From: CADCVQ01 sp038260305
GTDB lineage: Bacteria > Actinomycetota > Thermoleophilia > Solirubrobacterales > Solirubrobacteraceae
Direction: 5' to 3'
DNA length: 64,000 nt
NCBI GenBank assembly: GCA_038260305.1
Contig: JBBSNY010000005.1
Location: 122,249 to 186,248 of the forward strand
The notes beneath the pieces are model-generated. The model saw nothing but the letters and a program-made list of their open reading frames with translations. It was not told the DNA's origin and ran no database searches. Position 1 is the first letter of the stretch; every line of letters starts with the position of its first letter. The position numbers and the translations under genes are program-made. Below, piece after piece: positions 24,503-35,145 of the stretch.

Positions 24503-24767
24503 GCTGCTGATCCTTTCCTGCTGGGGCGGGGCCTCTAGCCTCGGTTCATGCGTGGTCCGGATGGCCTTCTGTGGACGGGCGGTTCCCCGACCTGTCCACA
24601 TCCTTTCGGCGCCGCCGACGAAATGGATGAGTGTTCGGGTGCAGAAGGGCGGGCATCGCTCAGTCTACCAACGCACCTGACGGGTCGAGGTAGCGTTCTG
24701 GACACAGAGATCTGGGCTGCCGCGTCGGACGCCGACAGCGTCGCGAAGCGGGCGTCGCCGCGCTCGG

Positions 24768-25247
24768 CTACACCCCGACGTCGATCTTCGTGATCTTGAA
24801 CTGGACCTTCCTGCCGTTGGGCAGGTTCACGTCGACGATGTCGTTGCGCTTGCGGCCCAGCAGGGCCTTGCCGACCGGCGACTCGTAGGACAGGCGCTCG
24901 GGCGGCTTGGCCTCGGGCGAGCCGACGATCGTGAACTTCTGCGCCTTGCCGGTCTCCGCGTTCTTGACGCTGACGATCGAGCCGACCTGGACCTCGTCGG
25001 TCGTGACGTCCTCCGCGGCGATCACGGTCGCCGAGCGCAGCCGATCCTCGACCTGGGCGATCCGCGCCTCGAGCATCGCCTGCTCGTTCTTGGCGTCGTC
25101 GTACTCGGAGTTCTCCATGATGTCGCCGAACTCACGAGCCTCCTTGATGCGCAGCGCGACCTCGCGGCGGCGGTCGCCCTGGAGCAGGGCGAGCTCGACC
25201 TTGAGCTTCTCGAGACCATCGGCGGTGAGGATGACGTCCTTGGGCAT
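24768..25247 (-). CDS. greA: Transcription elongation factor GreA
   Basis: I chose the ATG at 25247 (159 residues, the normal length). The N-terminal coiled coil has the catalytic acidic tip EFGDIMENSEYDDAKNEQ, and the C-terminal FKBP-like domain has GSIVSVKNAETGK and ESPVGKALLGRKRNDIV. GreA stimulates cleavage of backtracked RNA by RNA polymerase. It lies between coaX and clpC on the same strand, a spot occupied by other genes in Bacillus. A 265-base spacer separates it from clpC. Confidence 0.97.
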   Translation of the reverse strand: MPKDVILTADGLEKLKVELALLQGDRRREVALRIKEAREFGDIMENSEYDDAKNEQAMLEARIAQVEDRLRSATVIAAEDVTTDEVQVGSIVSVKNAETGKAQKFTIVGSPEAKPPERLSYESPVGKALLGRKRNDIVDVNLPNGRKVQFKITKIDVGV

Positions 25248-25398
25248 GTGCTCCCGGGGGATTGGAACCGGTGGAGTTTCCGACCCCGTGCTGCGGAGTT
25301 CGGCTGATGGCGACGCGAGAGGATAGCAAGGGGTCAAGCGGCGACCGAGCGTCGGTCCGGGCGCCGGGCGACGCCGCGGTCATCGGCCGCAAACAGCG

Positions 25399-26163
25399 TC
25401 AGCTGTTTCGTTCGTGGAGCAGCCGCAGACCGGTCAGCGTGAGTAGGTCGTCGGTCTCGTCGATGAGCTCGGTGTACGGCACGATCGCGCCGGCGAGACC
25501 GCCCGTCGCGATGACGTCGGTGTCCTCGCCGAGCTCGTCGAGCAGCCGCCGCAGGATGCCGTCGATCGCGCCGGCGAAGCCGTAGATCACGCCCGAGCGG
25601 ATCGCCTCGACCGTGCTCTTGCCGATGACCGCGCGCGGCGGCAGCAGGTCGATCGTCGGCAGCTTGGCGCCGCGCGAGGTGAGCGCCGCCAGCGAGATCT
25701 CGACGCCGGGCACGAGCACGCCGCCGAGGAAGTCGCCGTCGGCGCCGATGACGTCGAAGTTCACCGACGTGCCGAAGTCCACGCACACCGCCGGCCCGCC
25801 GAAGCGTTCGCGGATCGCGACGGCGTTCGCGAGACGGTCGGCGCCGATCTCGCGCGGGTTGTCGTAGCGCAGCGCCATGCCCGTCTTCAGGCCCGGTCCG
25901 ACGGCGAGCATCTCGTGGTTGAGGTAGCGGCGGCCCATTGCCAGCCACTCCGGCTCCAGGCGCGGGACGGTCGAGGAGACGATCGACGCGCTGATGTCGG
26001 CGAGCCCGGTGCCGCGCAGCTCCAGCAGGTTGCGCATCGCCGCGCCGAGCTCGTCGGCCGTCGACTCGGGCACCGTCGCGAAGCGCATGTGCTCGACGAG
26101 GCGGCCGTCGCGGAACGTGCCGAAATGCGTCTGGGTGTTGCCGACATCGACGGCGAGCAGCAT
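25399..26163 (-). CDS. coaX: Type III pantothenate kinase
   Basis: The 254-residue protein catalyses the first committed step of coenzyme A synthesis. It has the acetate-kinase-fold phosphate loop LLAVDVGNTQTHFG, the NPREIGADRLANAVA motif, VCVDFGTSVNFDVI, GGVLVPGVEISLAAL and ATGGLAG. These define the CoaX rather than CoaA class. As in Bacillus, coaX stays in the ftsH-fol region, although here the fol genes lie between ftsH and coaX. Confidence 0.95.
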   Translation of the reverse strand: MLLAVDVGNTQTHFGTFRDGRLVEHMRFATVPESTADELGAAMRNLLELRGTGLADISASIVSSTVPRLEPEWLAMGRRYLNHEMLAVGPGLKTGMALRYDNPREIGADRLANAVAIRERFGGPAVCVDFGTSVNFDVIGADGDFLGGVLVPGVEISLAALTSRGAKLPTIDLLPPRAVIGKSTVEAIRSGVIYGFAGAIDGILRRLLDELGEDTDVIATGGLAGAIVPYTELIDETDDLLTLTGLRLLHERNS

Positions 26164-26247
26164 CGGCCCGACTCTAGTGGCCCGTCTCCCGCCTGTTCAG
26201 CCGGCGTGCCCGCACGGCGCGCGGCGGGCGACGCCGGCCGCCGAAGC

Positions 26248-27045
26248 TCAGTTGCCGGCGGCGGCGCGCGCCCGTGCGCGCTTGACGAGCTCGGCCGTCG
26301 CCGGGCGCACGTCGGCGGACTTCATGAGCGGCTCCTCGAACAGCGCGCGGACCGCAGCCGACTGGCCGGCGCCCGTGCAGCTGAGGTCGATGCCGTAGCG
26401 ATCGAGGCCCGTGCAGTAGGCGGACACCGCGCCGCGCGCGCCGGCGAGCTCGCGCGCGATCGAAAGCAGCCCGTCCGTGTGATCCTTGTTGAGGTGCGCG
26501 ATCGCCTTCGGCGCGATCGCGGCGGTCGGATCGGGCTCGGCGTAGCGGTACTCCTCGCCGCCGATCGTCTGCATCCGCGCGAAGCCGCCGACCCAGCGCA
26601 CGCGCTCGACCTCGAGCACCCACAGCGTGAAGTCGTCCCAACCGGCGTAGAGCTGAGCTCCGGGGATCGCGGCGACGTGGGCGTCGAAGGCCTCCTCGCG
26701 GGCGTCGCCCTCCGGCCTGACGCACGTGCCGGCGAGCGTGATGCGCGGGCGATCGAGCGGGTCTCCGGGCGCCGACGGATCGTTGATCGCGAGGCTCGCA
26801 CGCGGATCGGCGAGCAGGTTGCGCCCGTGCTCGGCCATCGTCGAGACGAGCAGCACGGGGTTGCCGTTACGCGTCGGTCCCTGCACGACGAGCGAGCACC
26901 ACGGCGCGCCATCCTCGGCCGCGGTCGCGAGATAGCCGACCGTGACGGTCGCGACCATCGTGCGCGCCTCCTCGGCCGGCGTGCGGCGTCCGGCCGCCGC
27001 GTCCTCCTGCAACGGGTCGCTGCTGGGGCTGTCGTGTCCGCTCAC
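26248..27045 (-). CDS. Pyridoxamine 5'-phosphate oxidase-like split-barrel protein with DUF2470 domain
   Basis: The GTG at 27045 overlaps the folK stop in GTGA. The 265-residue product has an N-terminal FMN-binding split barrel (GYLATAAEDGAPWCSLV, LLVSTMAEHGRNLLADPRASL, RITLAGTCV) and a C-terminal DUF2470 part (AIAHLNKDHTDGLLSIA ... CTGLDRYGIDLSC). Members bind flavin, haem or related cofactors (HugZ-like) and often have unknown substrates. Coupling with folate genes suggests co-expression but no clear pathway. A disordered 30-residue head precedes the barrel. Confidence 0.85.
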   Translation of the reverse strand: MSGHDSPSSDPLQEDAAAGRRTPAEEARTMVATVTVGYLATAAEDGAPWCSLVVQGPTRNGNPVLLVSTMAEHGRNLLADPRASLAINDPSAPGDPLDRPRITLAGTCVRPEGDAREEAFDAHVAAIPGAQLYAGWDDFTLWVLEVERVRWVGGFARMQTIGGEEYRYAEPDPTAAIAPKAIAHLNKDHTDGLLSIARELAGARGAVSAYCTGLDRYGIDLSCTGAGQSAAVRALFEEPLMKSADVRPATAELVKRARARAAAGN

Positions 27046-27551
27046 GCCGCGAACGGTACTGCGAGCGGCGGGCCGGCCCGTCGCACGCCCTCGCCGACCG
27101 CAAGCGCCGCGAGCGCATCGGACAGCCGCTCGCCCGTCGGCGTGGCGAGCTCGAAATCGAGCTCCAGCAGCGGGATCAGGACGAAGCGCCGAGCGAGCAC
27201 CTGGTCGTGCGGCAGGCGCAGGCGCTCGGTCATGAGCTCGAGCCCGCCGAGCAGCAGGACGTCGACGTCGATCGGCCGCGGCGCGTGCCGCGCGCCGCCG
27301 GCGGCGCGGCCGAGCTCGCGCTCGATCGCCTTCGCGGCGTCCAGCAGCCCGATCGGCTCGAGCTCCGTCTCGATGCGCAGGCAGGCGTTGAGGAAGTCCG
27401 GCTGGTCGAGGATCTCGCCGACCGGATCGGTGTCGTACGTCGAGGAGCTGGCGAGCACCCGCACGCGATGGCGCGCGAGCGCGTCGACGGCGGCCTGCAG
27501 CTGCGCCCGGCGGTCGCCGACGTTCGAGCCGAGGCCGAGGTAGCCGATCAA
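27042..27551 (-). CDS. folK: 6-hydroxymethyl-7,8-dihydropterin pyrophosphokinase
   Basis: I chose the TTG at 27551, which overlaps the folB TGA as TTGA and gives 169 residues. HPPK signatures are YLGLGSNVGDR at the N-terminus, STYDTDPVG, QPDFLNACLRIETEL, and APRPIDVDVLLLGG. The enzyme activates the pterin for FolP. The order folP-folB-folK with overlapping stop/start codons is a tight folate operon. An upstream ATG or GTG start would lie inside folB and is less likely. Confidence 0.92.
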   Translation of the reverse strand: MIGYLGLGSNVGDRRAQLQAAVDALARHRVRVLASSSTYDTDPVGEILDQPDFLNACLRIETELEPIGLLDAAKAIERELGRAAGGARHAPRPIDVDVLLLGGLELMTERLRLPHDQVLARRFVLIPLLELDFELATPTGERLSDALAALAVGEGVRRAGPPLAVPFAA

Positions 27552-27997
27552 TCTTCGAGCTCGTCGAGCTCGCGCCAGACCTCGACGCTGACGTCCTCGA
27601 CGGGCAGCGGGATCGGCGGCTCGGGCTTGGACGCCTTGACCGACACCGCCTGGGCATCGAAGTCCTTGAGCAGCCGGTCGGCGATCGCCGCGCACAGCCG
27701 CTCGAGCGTCTTGTCGGAGCGCTGCGTGGCGACGAGCGCCGCAACCTCGCAGACGCGGCCGTAGTCGACGGTGTCCTCGACGCGGTCGGTGACCGTCGCG
27801 TCGGCCTCGCCGAGCTCCAGGCGGATGTCGAGGATCAGGCGCTGGCCGACCTCGCGCTCGGCGGCCGTCACCCCATGATGGGTGTACAGCGAGAGCCCGT
27901 TGACCTCGACGGTGACGACCGTGTGGATGCGCTCGTCGTCGTCGTCGAAGTCGTCATCCAGCGACTCGTCTAGGTCGTCGTCGTCTCCACTGGCCAT
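27548..27997 (-). CDS. folB: Dihydroneopterin aldolase with acidic N-terminal extension
   Basis: The aldolase core (from about residue 25) shows VVTVEVNGLSLYTHHGVTAAEREVGQRLILDI with the pterin-binding region, then DTVDYGRVCEVAA, TLERLCAAIADRLL and VSVKASKPEPPI. It converts dihydroneopterin to hydroxymethyl-dihydropterin. The first 24 residues are unusual: a run of Asp/Glu/Ser encoded by repeated GAC/GAT codons, and the first 28 bases overlap the end of folP. A later start codon is not available before the core, so the extension is probably translated. Confidence 0.92.
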   Translation of the reverse strand: MASGDDDDLDESLDDDFDDDDERIHTVVTVEVNGLSLYTHHGVTAAEREVGQRLILDIRLELGEADATVTDRVEDTVDYGRVCEVAALVATQRSDKTLERLCAAIADRLLKDFDAQAVSVKASKPEPPIPLPVEDVSVEVWRELDELED

Positions 27998-28803
27998 CGC
28001 CCGCGCAACGTAGCAGCCGCGACCGCGAGGGCATCGCGCGCCTCGGCGACGTCGTGGACGCGAAAGACGCTGGCGCCGTTGGCGAACGCGAGGACGTTCG
28101 TCGCGATCGTCGCCGGCACGCGCTCGCCGGCCTCGCGGCCGGTGATCGTGCCGAGGAAGGACTTGCGCGACGTGCCGACGACGATCGGCCGGCCGAGCTC
28201 GACGAGCTCGCGCAGGCGCGCCAGCAGCGTCAGGTTGTGGTCGATCGTCTTGCCGAACCCGATCCCCGGATCCAACCACACGCGCTGCTCGGCGATCCCC
28301 TGCGAGACGGCGAAGCGCAGCCGCTGCACGAGGAACGCCCGTACGTCGTCGACGACGTCGCCGTAGCGTGGGTCGCGCTGCATCGTGCGCGGCTCGCCGA
28401 GCATGTGCATGAGACAGACGTCGCAGCCGCGCTCGGCGACGAGCGCGGCCATCCGCGGGTCGCCGCGCAGCGCCGTGACGTCGTTGACGAGCGACGCGCC
28501 GGCGTCGAGCGCCGCCTCCGCGACGGCGGCTTTCGACGTGTCGATCGACAGCCGCGCGCCGCTGCCGGCGAGCCCCGCGATGACCGGGACGACGCGCCGC
28601 AGCTCCTCGCGCTCGCTCACGGGCTCCGCGCCCGGACGGGTCGACTCGCCGCCGACATCGAGGATCTGGGCGCCCTCGCCGGCGAGCCGCAGCCCATGCG
28701 CGATCGCCGCGTCGGGGTCGAGGCTCAGGCCGCCGTCGGAGAAGGAGTCCGGCGTGACGTTGACGATCCCCATCACGACCGGTTCGGGGACGTCCGCGGC
28801 CAT
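27970..28803 (-). CDS. folP: Dihydropteroate synthase
   Basis: The 277-residue TIM-barrel enzyme joins hydroxymethyl-dihydropterin pyrophosphate and p-aminobenzoate. It has GIVNVTPDSFSDGG, the GAQILDVGGESTRPGAEP loop, SIDTSKAAV, VNDVTALRGDP and a C-terminal AFANGASVFRVHDV. It is the target of sulfonamides. It lies 28 bases after ftsH and overlaps folB. All catalytic loops are intact. Confidence 0.96.
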   Translation of the reverse strand: MAADVPEPVVMGIVNVTPDSFSDGGLSLDPDAAIAHGLRLAGEGAQILDVGGESTRPGAEPVSEREELRRVVPVIAGLAGSGARLSIDTSKAAVAEAALDAGASLVNDVTALRGDPRMAALVAERGCDVCLMHMLGEPRTMQRDPRYGDVVDDVRAFLVQRLRFAVSQGIAEQRVWLDPGIGFGKTIDHNLTLLARLRELVELGRPIVVGTSRKSFLGTITGREAGERVPATIATNVLAFANGASVFRVHDVAEARDALAVAAATLRGRWPVETTTT

Positions 28804-28831
28804 GTCCGCAGGCTACCTGCGGCCGAAGTGG

Positions 28832-30799
<1,968 letters not shown>

Positions 30800-30895
30800 T
30801 CTGTGAAATCCCGCTCGGACACGAAGCAGTGAGCCTAGCAAGAGTGATGGGCGGTCCTGACCGATGGTCGGGGCGCGCCAGCTCCGCGGCTCGCG

Positions 30896-31432
30896 CTACT
30901 CCTCCGTGCCCTCCAGCTCGGCGACGTAGGGGAGGTTGCGGTAGCGCTCGGCGTGGTCGAGTCCGTACCCGATCACGAAGCGGTTCGGGATCTCGAATCC
31001 CACGTATCGCGGCTCGACGGCGACCTTGCGCCGGGTCGGCTTCGTCAGCAGCGCGCAGACCTCGATCGACTCGGGATCGCGCGCGCCGAGGTTGCGCAAC
31101 AGATATTGCAGCGTCAGCCCGGAATCGATGATGTCCTCGACGATCAGGACGTGGCGGCCCTCGATCGGGGCGTCGAGATCCTTCAGGATCCGCACGACGC
31201 CGGAGGAGTCCGTCGACGAGCCATAGCTGGCGACGGCCATGAAGTCGACCTCGCACGGCACGTCGATCTGGCGCATGAGATCTGACAGGAAGAAGACGGC
31301 GCCCTTGAGGACACCGATGAGCAGGAGGTCCCTGCCGGCATAGTCGGCGCTGATCTGCTGCCCGAGCTCGCGGACGCGCCGGGAGAGGTCATCGGGCTGG
31401 ACGAGGATCTCCCCCACGGCGTCGTCGCGCAT
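30896..31432 (-). CDS. hpt: Hypoxanthine phosphoribosyltransferase
   Basis: The 178-residue protein has the PRPP-binding motif HVLIVEDIIDSGLT, the flexible-loop region ASYGSSTDSSG, the PPi-loop LLIGVLKGA and the purine-binding tail YVGFEIPNRFVIGYGLD. It salvages hypoxanthine and guanine. The tilS-hpt-ftsH order is conserved in many Gram-positive bacteria; 32 bases separate it from tilS. Confidence 0.96.
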   Translation of the reverse strand: MRDDAVGEILVQPDDLSRRVRELGQQISADYAGRDLLLIGVLKGAVFFLSDLMRQIDVPCEVDFMAVASYGSSTDSSGVVRILKDLDAPIEGRHVLIVEDIIDSGLTLQYLLRNLGARDPESIEVCALLTKPTRRKVAVEPRYVGFEIPNRFVIGYGLDHAERYRNLPYVAELEGTEE

Positions 31433-31464
31433 GAGGGCGGCAGTCTACGGCCGCCCGCCGGCCG

Positions 31465-32427
31465 TCAGTCCCCGGGCAGCGCCCTCGGCGCCGGCGCGCC
31501 ACGGCCCGGCGGCGTCGCCACGACCCGCAGGATCCCACCCGTCACGACGGCGCGGGCGCCGTCGCCGAGGTCGATCGCGCCGTCGCCGAGGCCGAGGATG
31601 TCGGTCAGGCGACCGGCGGTGCGGGCGCACAGCCTTCCGGCGGCATCCTCGGCGAGCCGCCGCACGACGAGCCGCGCGAGCGCCGGTGGCAGCGCCGCGA
31701 GGTGCTCGACGGCGATCTCGTCGCGTCCGGCGAGCGCGGTCGCGACGACCTCGTCGAGCACCGCGGCCTCGTCGCGCAGCAGCTCGGCGGTGCGCACGAC
31801 GTTGCGCTCCGCCGCGGGGTGCAGCTCACGCAGCGCGGGCACGAGGCCGGCGCGTGCGCGGTTGCGGGCATAGGCCGGATCGGCGTTCGACGCGTCCTCG
31901 CGCCACCCCAGGCCGCGGGCGACGCAGTGCGCCGCGGTCTGCGCACGGGTGACGCCGAGCAGCGGGCGCACGAGCAGGCCGTCACGGGCGGCCATGCCGA
32001 GCAGCGCCCGGCGACCGGGCGACGCCGCGAGGCGATAGAGCACCGTCTCGGCCTGGTCGGAGGCGGTGTGGCCCGTGGCGAGGCGCGCGCCGCGGCCGAC
32101 CGCGAGCCGCGCACCGCGGGCGAGGCGCACGTCGCGCGCCCACGCCTGGAGGTTGCCGGCGTCCTCGGGACGGCGCGCGGCGTGGACGTCGAGCGCCACG
32201 CCGAATCGCTCGCAGAGCGCGCGGCAGTGCGCCTCGTCGTCGCCGGACGCGGTGCGCAGGCCGTAGTTGACGTGCAGCGCCGTGACCGCCGCCGCGCCCG
32301 CCAGGCGCACCGTGACGTCGAGCAGGCAGACGGAGTCGCGACCGCCGGACAGCAGGACGACGACGGCGTCGCCGGCCGGCAGCAGCCCGGTCGCGCGGAC
32401 CGCGTCGATGAGGTCGTCGCTCGTCAC
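31465..32427 (-). CDS. tilS: tRNA(Ile)-lysidine synthase
   Basis: I chose the GTG at 32427, which places the PP-loop LLSGGRDSV near residue 28 as is usual; an ATG at 32475 is an alternative. The 320-residue product has the ATP PP-loop, LHVNYGLR, TGHTASDQAETVLYRL and the NADPAYARNRAR segment typical of TilS. It modifies C34 of the AUA-reading tRNA-Ile to lysidine. The C-terminal substrate-binding part is short, as in many actinobacteria. The gene starts the long minus-strand block and is divergent from the PspC gene. Confidence 0.93.
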   Translation of the reverse strand: MTSDDLIDAVRATGLLPAGDAVVVLLSGGRDSVCLLDVTVRLAGAAAVTALHVNYGLRTASGDDEAHCRALCERFGVALDVHAARRPEDAGNLQAWARDVRLARGARLAVGRGARLATGHTASDQAETVLYRLAASPGRRALLGMAARDGLLVRPLLGVTRAQTAAHCVARGLGWREDASNADPAYARNRARAGLVPALRELHPAAERNVVRTAELLRDEAAVLDEVVATALAGRDEIAVEHLAALPPALARLVVRRLAEDAAGRLCARTAGRLTDILGLGDGAIDLGDGARAVVTGGILRVVATPPGRGAPAPRALPGD

Positions 32428-32516
32428 CGTCGAGGCGAGTCTAGGGTCGGGGTCGGGTCGGCCCCTAAGGATCATTCCCAATAGGCAGCCCTCGCCCGGC
32501 CGCCGACACTCGCTGC

Positions 32517-33641
32517 ATGAACTCGACACCCGACACCCCACTACCCCCGACGCCGGATCGCGCTCCGGATCCCGCCCCCGCCCCGAAGCGCTTCGAGCGC
32601 TCGAGCACGAACCGACTCATCGGCGGCGTCTGCGGCGGCCTCGCCCGCTACTTCGCGATCGACCTGACGCTCGTGCGGATCGGCATGGTCGCGCTCGCGC
32701 TGCTCGGCGGGACGGGCCTGATCGTCTACGCCGCCGCGCTCGTCCTCGTCCCGGCCGACGGCGAAGTGGCACCCGGACCGACCGACACCCGCGACCGCGC
32801 GATCGCCGTCGGCGTCGCGATCGCGCTGACGATCGTCGTCTGCGTGTTCGGTGGATTCGGCCTCGGGGCCGGCGGCGCGCTGTTTCCGATCGCCGCGCTG
32901 AGCGTGGCGGGCCTCGCGGTCTGGTGGTTCGTCTCCGGCGAGCGTCCCAGCGGCAGCCCGCGCAACGTGCTGACGCGCGCGATGCTCGGCATCGCGCTGC
33001 TGGCAGGCTGCTTCGCGCTCGCGGTCGGCAGCTTCCTCGCGAGCGGCTTCGGCGGCGGCGTCGTCGTCGCGGCGCTCGTGATCGCGGCCGGCGCGGCGCT
33101 GGTCTGCGCGGCGTTCGTCGGCCGTGCACGCTGGCTCGTGCTGCCGGCGCTGGCGATCGCGCTTCCGCTGGCGTTCGTGTCGGCGGCCGGCATCGACCTG
33201 CACGGCGGCTTCGGAGCGAAGACCGTGCGCCCCGGCACCGTGGCCGAGATCAAGCCCTCCTACCAGCTCGGCGCCGGCGAGCTCGTCGTCGACCTGCGCG
33301 ACGTCAAGTTGCCGGCCGGCGATCGCCGCCTGAAGCTGAAGATCGGAACCGGTCATGCACTCGTCATCGTGCCGGCCGGCGTATGCGTCGCGAGCACGGC
33401 CGACATCGGTGTCGGCGGCGTCACGGTCTTCGATCGCGACGGCGGCGGCCTCGACGTGAGCTGGCGTGACTTCCGGCGTGCGCCCGCCAAGACGCCGCGG
33501 CTCGTCGTCGACGGCGATGTCGGGCTCGGCTTCCTCGAGGTCCGCCACGATGACAACAGCGTGCACCGCTTCGGGCCCGGCCGCTTCGGCCCTCGTTTCG
33601 ACGGCGAGCGCAACAGCGCCTGCTCGACACGGACGGCGTAG
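32517..33641 (+). CDS. PspC-domain membrane protein with LiaF-like C-terminal domain
   Basis: The 374-residue protein has a Pro-rich head, then a PspC domain (RSSTNRLIGGVCGGLARYFAID ... LIVYAAALVLVPAD, about 25-80). Several further membrane helices follow (about 92-225). The exported or cytoplasmic C-terminal third (from about residue 235) has the repeated beta pattern ELVVDLRDVKLPAG ... HALVIVPAGVCV of LiaF/toastrack-type domains. It is the first gene of a four-gene operon with a PspC-histidine kinase and a LuxR-type regulator, suggesting an envelope-stress sensing system. Confidence 0.88.
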   Translation: MNSTPDTPLPPTPDRAPDPAPAPKRFERSSTNRLIGGVCGGLARYFAIDLTLVRIGMVALALLGGTGLIVYAAALVLVPADGEVAPGPTDTRDRAIAVGVAIALTIVVCVFGGFGLGAGGALFPIAALSVAGLAVWWFVSGERPSGSPRNVLTRAMLGIALLAGCFALAVGSFLASGFGGGVVVAALVIAAGAALVCAAFVGRARWLVLPALAIALPLAFVSAAGIDLHGGFGAKTVRPGTVAEIKPSYQLGAGELVVDLRDVKLPAGDRRLKLKIGTGHALVIVPAGVCVASTADIGVGGVTVFDRDGGGLDVSWRDFRRAPAKTPRLVVDGDVGLGFLEVRHDDNSVHRFGPGRFGPRFDGERNSACSTRTA

Positions 33642-33646
33642 CAGCG

Positions 33647-33856
33647 GTGCGCCGACACGACAGCCCAGATCGCCTGTCGCTGACGGCAGGGCTCGTGCTG
33701 ATCGTCTTCGGCACGGTCCTGCTGCTCGATAGCACGGACGTCCTGCACCTGGCCTTCGGGGCCATGGCTCCCATCGCGTTCGGCGCGGTGGGAGCCATCC
33801 TGCTTGCGAGCGGCCTCTCGCGCGGTGGCGGCGGCGGGGACGGGGGCACGCGATGA
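33647..33856 (+). CDS. Small two-helix membrane protein in the PspC-kinase operon
   Basis: The 69-residue product starts at GTG 33647, 5 bases after the PspC gene, and its stop overlaps the kinase start in ATGA. Two hydrophobic helices (LTAGLVLIVFGTVLLLDS and APIAFGAVGAILLASGL) are joined by a short DVLHLAFG loop, and the C-terminus is Gly-rich. It resembles LiaI/LiaF_TM-like small membrane proteins. A part in signal sensing is inferred from the operon only. Confidence 0.78.
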   Translation: MRRHDSPDRLSLTAGLVLIVFGTVLLLDSTDVLHLAFGAMAPIAFGAVGAILLASGLSRGGGGGDGGTR

Positions 33857-35145
33857 TCCGCGCCATGACGGCCACGACCCGCGGCAGGGCGGCGACGCGC
33901 GACCTGCGCCGCGATCGGCGCAACGGGATGGTCGGGGGCGTCTGCGCGGGCCTCGCCAAGCGTATGGGGGTCGACCCGCTGCTGCTGCGGATCGTCTTCG
34001 CCGCGACGACGATCGCCAGCGGCGTCGGGCTCGTCGCGTATGTCCTGGCATGGATCCTGCTGCCGGCGGAGGAGGCCGACGCCGCCGGCCGGCGCGGCGC
34101 CTTCGCAACGAACGGTCGTCGCGGCACCGTCGAGGTCGCGCTCGGCGCCGGTTTGCTCCTGCTGTCGGTGCTGCTCGCGTTCCGTGCACTTGGGTTGCCG
34201 TTCTCCGACGTCCTGATCTGGCCGCTCGTGCTCGTCGCGGCCGGCGGCGCGCTGATCTGGCATCGCTCGAGCGGGCCGGCGGACGCCGTCGTCGAGAGCC
34301 CGCCGCCGCGCGCAGCGCTGCGCGTGGGCACGGCGGCGGTCGCTGCGATCCCCGCGGCAAGTCCGGGCGAGTCGCGCCCGGCGGTCATCTCGCGCATCGG
34401 GATCGGCGTCACGCTCGTGATCGCCGCGGCGATCGTCTTCCTGCAGTTCAGCGGCGCGCTCGCGGCCGCGACGGACGTCGCGCTCGCGGCGCTCGTCGTC
34501 GCGATCGCGTTCGGCGTGATCTTCGCGCCGTGGTTCGTGCGCCTGCTGACGTCGCTGACGGCGGAGCGCGCCGAGCGCATCCGCTCGCAGGAGCGAGCCG
34601 AGGTCGCCGCGCACCTGCACGACTCCGTCCTGCAGACGCTCGCACTCGTGCAGAAGCGCGCGGCCGACCCGCGCGCCGTCGCGGCGCTCGCCCGCCGCCA
34701 GGAGCGTGAGCTGCGCAGCTGGCTGTCGGGCTCGACCGTCGGCGACGACGGCGAGCGCCGGCTGGCCGCGGCGCTCGAGGCCGCCGCCGCAGAGATCGAG
34801 GAGGCGCACGGCGTCGTGGTCGACGTCGTCAGCGTCGGCGACGCAGCGCTGGACCGCGACGGCGAGGCGCTCGTCGCGGCGGCCCGCGAGGCGATGCTGA
34901 ACGCCGCGAAGTTCGCCGGCGACGCGGCGGTCGCGGTCTACGCGGAGGCCAGCGACGAGCGCCTGCAGGTGTTCGTGCGAGACCGCGGACCCGGCTTCGA
35001 CCCGGCGACGATTCCGGTCGACCGCCGCGGCGTGCGCGAGTCGATCGTCGGGCGCATGGAACGCCACGGCGGGCGCGCGACGATCACGGCCTCGCCCGGA
35101 GGCGGCACCGAGGTCGAGCTCGTGCTCGAGCGGGCGTCATCATGA
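33853..35145 (+). CDS. PspC-domain sensor histidine kinase (NarL/LiaS type)
   Basis: The 430-residue kinase begins with a PspC domain (GMVGGVCAGLAKRMGVDPLLLRIVF, about 25-50) plus membrane helices. A cytoplasmic HisKA_3-type dimerisation segment has the phosphorylated His in VAAHLHDSVLQTLALVQ (about residue 255), followed by a HATPase domain with the N-box-like EAMLNAAKFAG and the G-box DRGPGFDP. Its ATGA overlap with the upstream small membrane protein and with the downstream regulator gene (35142) ties it to that operon. Confidence 0.93.
   Translation: MIRAMTATTRGRAATRDLRRDRRNGMVGGVCAGLAKRMGVDPLLLRIVFAATTIASGVGLVAYVLAWILLPAEEADAAGRRGAFATNGRRGTVEVALGAGLLLLSVLLAFRALGLPFSDVLIWPLVLVAAGGALIWHRSSGPADAVVESPPPRAALRVGTAAVAAIPAASPGESRPAVISRIGIGVTLVIAAAIVFLQFSGALAAATDVALAALVVAIAFGVIFAPWFVRLLTSLTAERAERIRSQERAEVAAHLHDSVLQTLALVQKRAADPRAVAALARRQERELRSWLSGSTVGDDGERRLAAALEAAAAEIEEAHGVVVDVVSVGDAALDRDGEALVAAAREAMLNAAKFAGDAAVAVYAEASDERLQVFVRDRGPGFDPATIPVDRRGVRESIVGRMERHGGRATITASPGGGTEVELVLERASS

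Noticed and set aside
22316..24538. A 740-codon open frame antisense to clpC
   Set aside because: It mirrors clpC in high-GC DNA and has low-complexity Arg/Ala/Asp-rich translation without motifs; clpC is full-length and motif-complete.
24503..24767. CIRCE or HspR (HAIR) operator upstream of clpC
   Set aside because: Neither the TTAGCACTC/GAGTGCTAA pair nor a CTTGAGT/ACTCAAG pair is present in the spacer.
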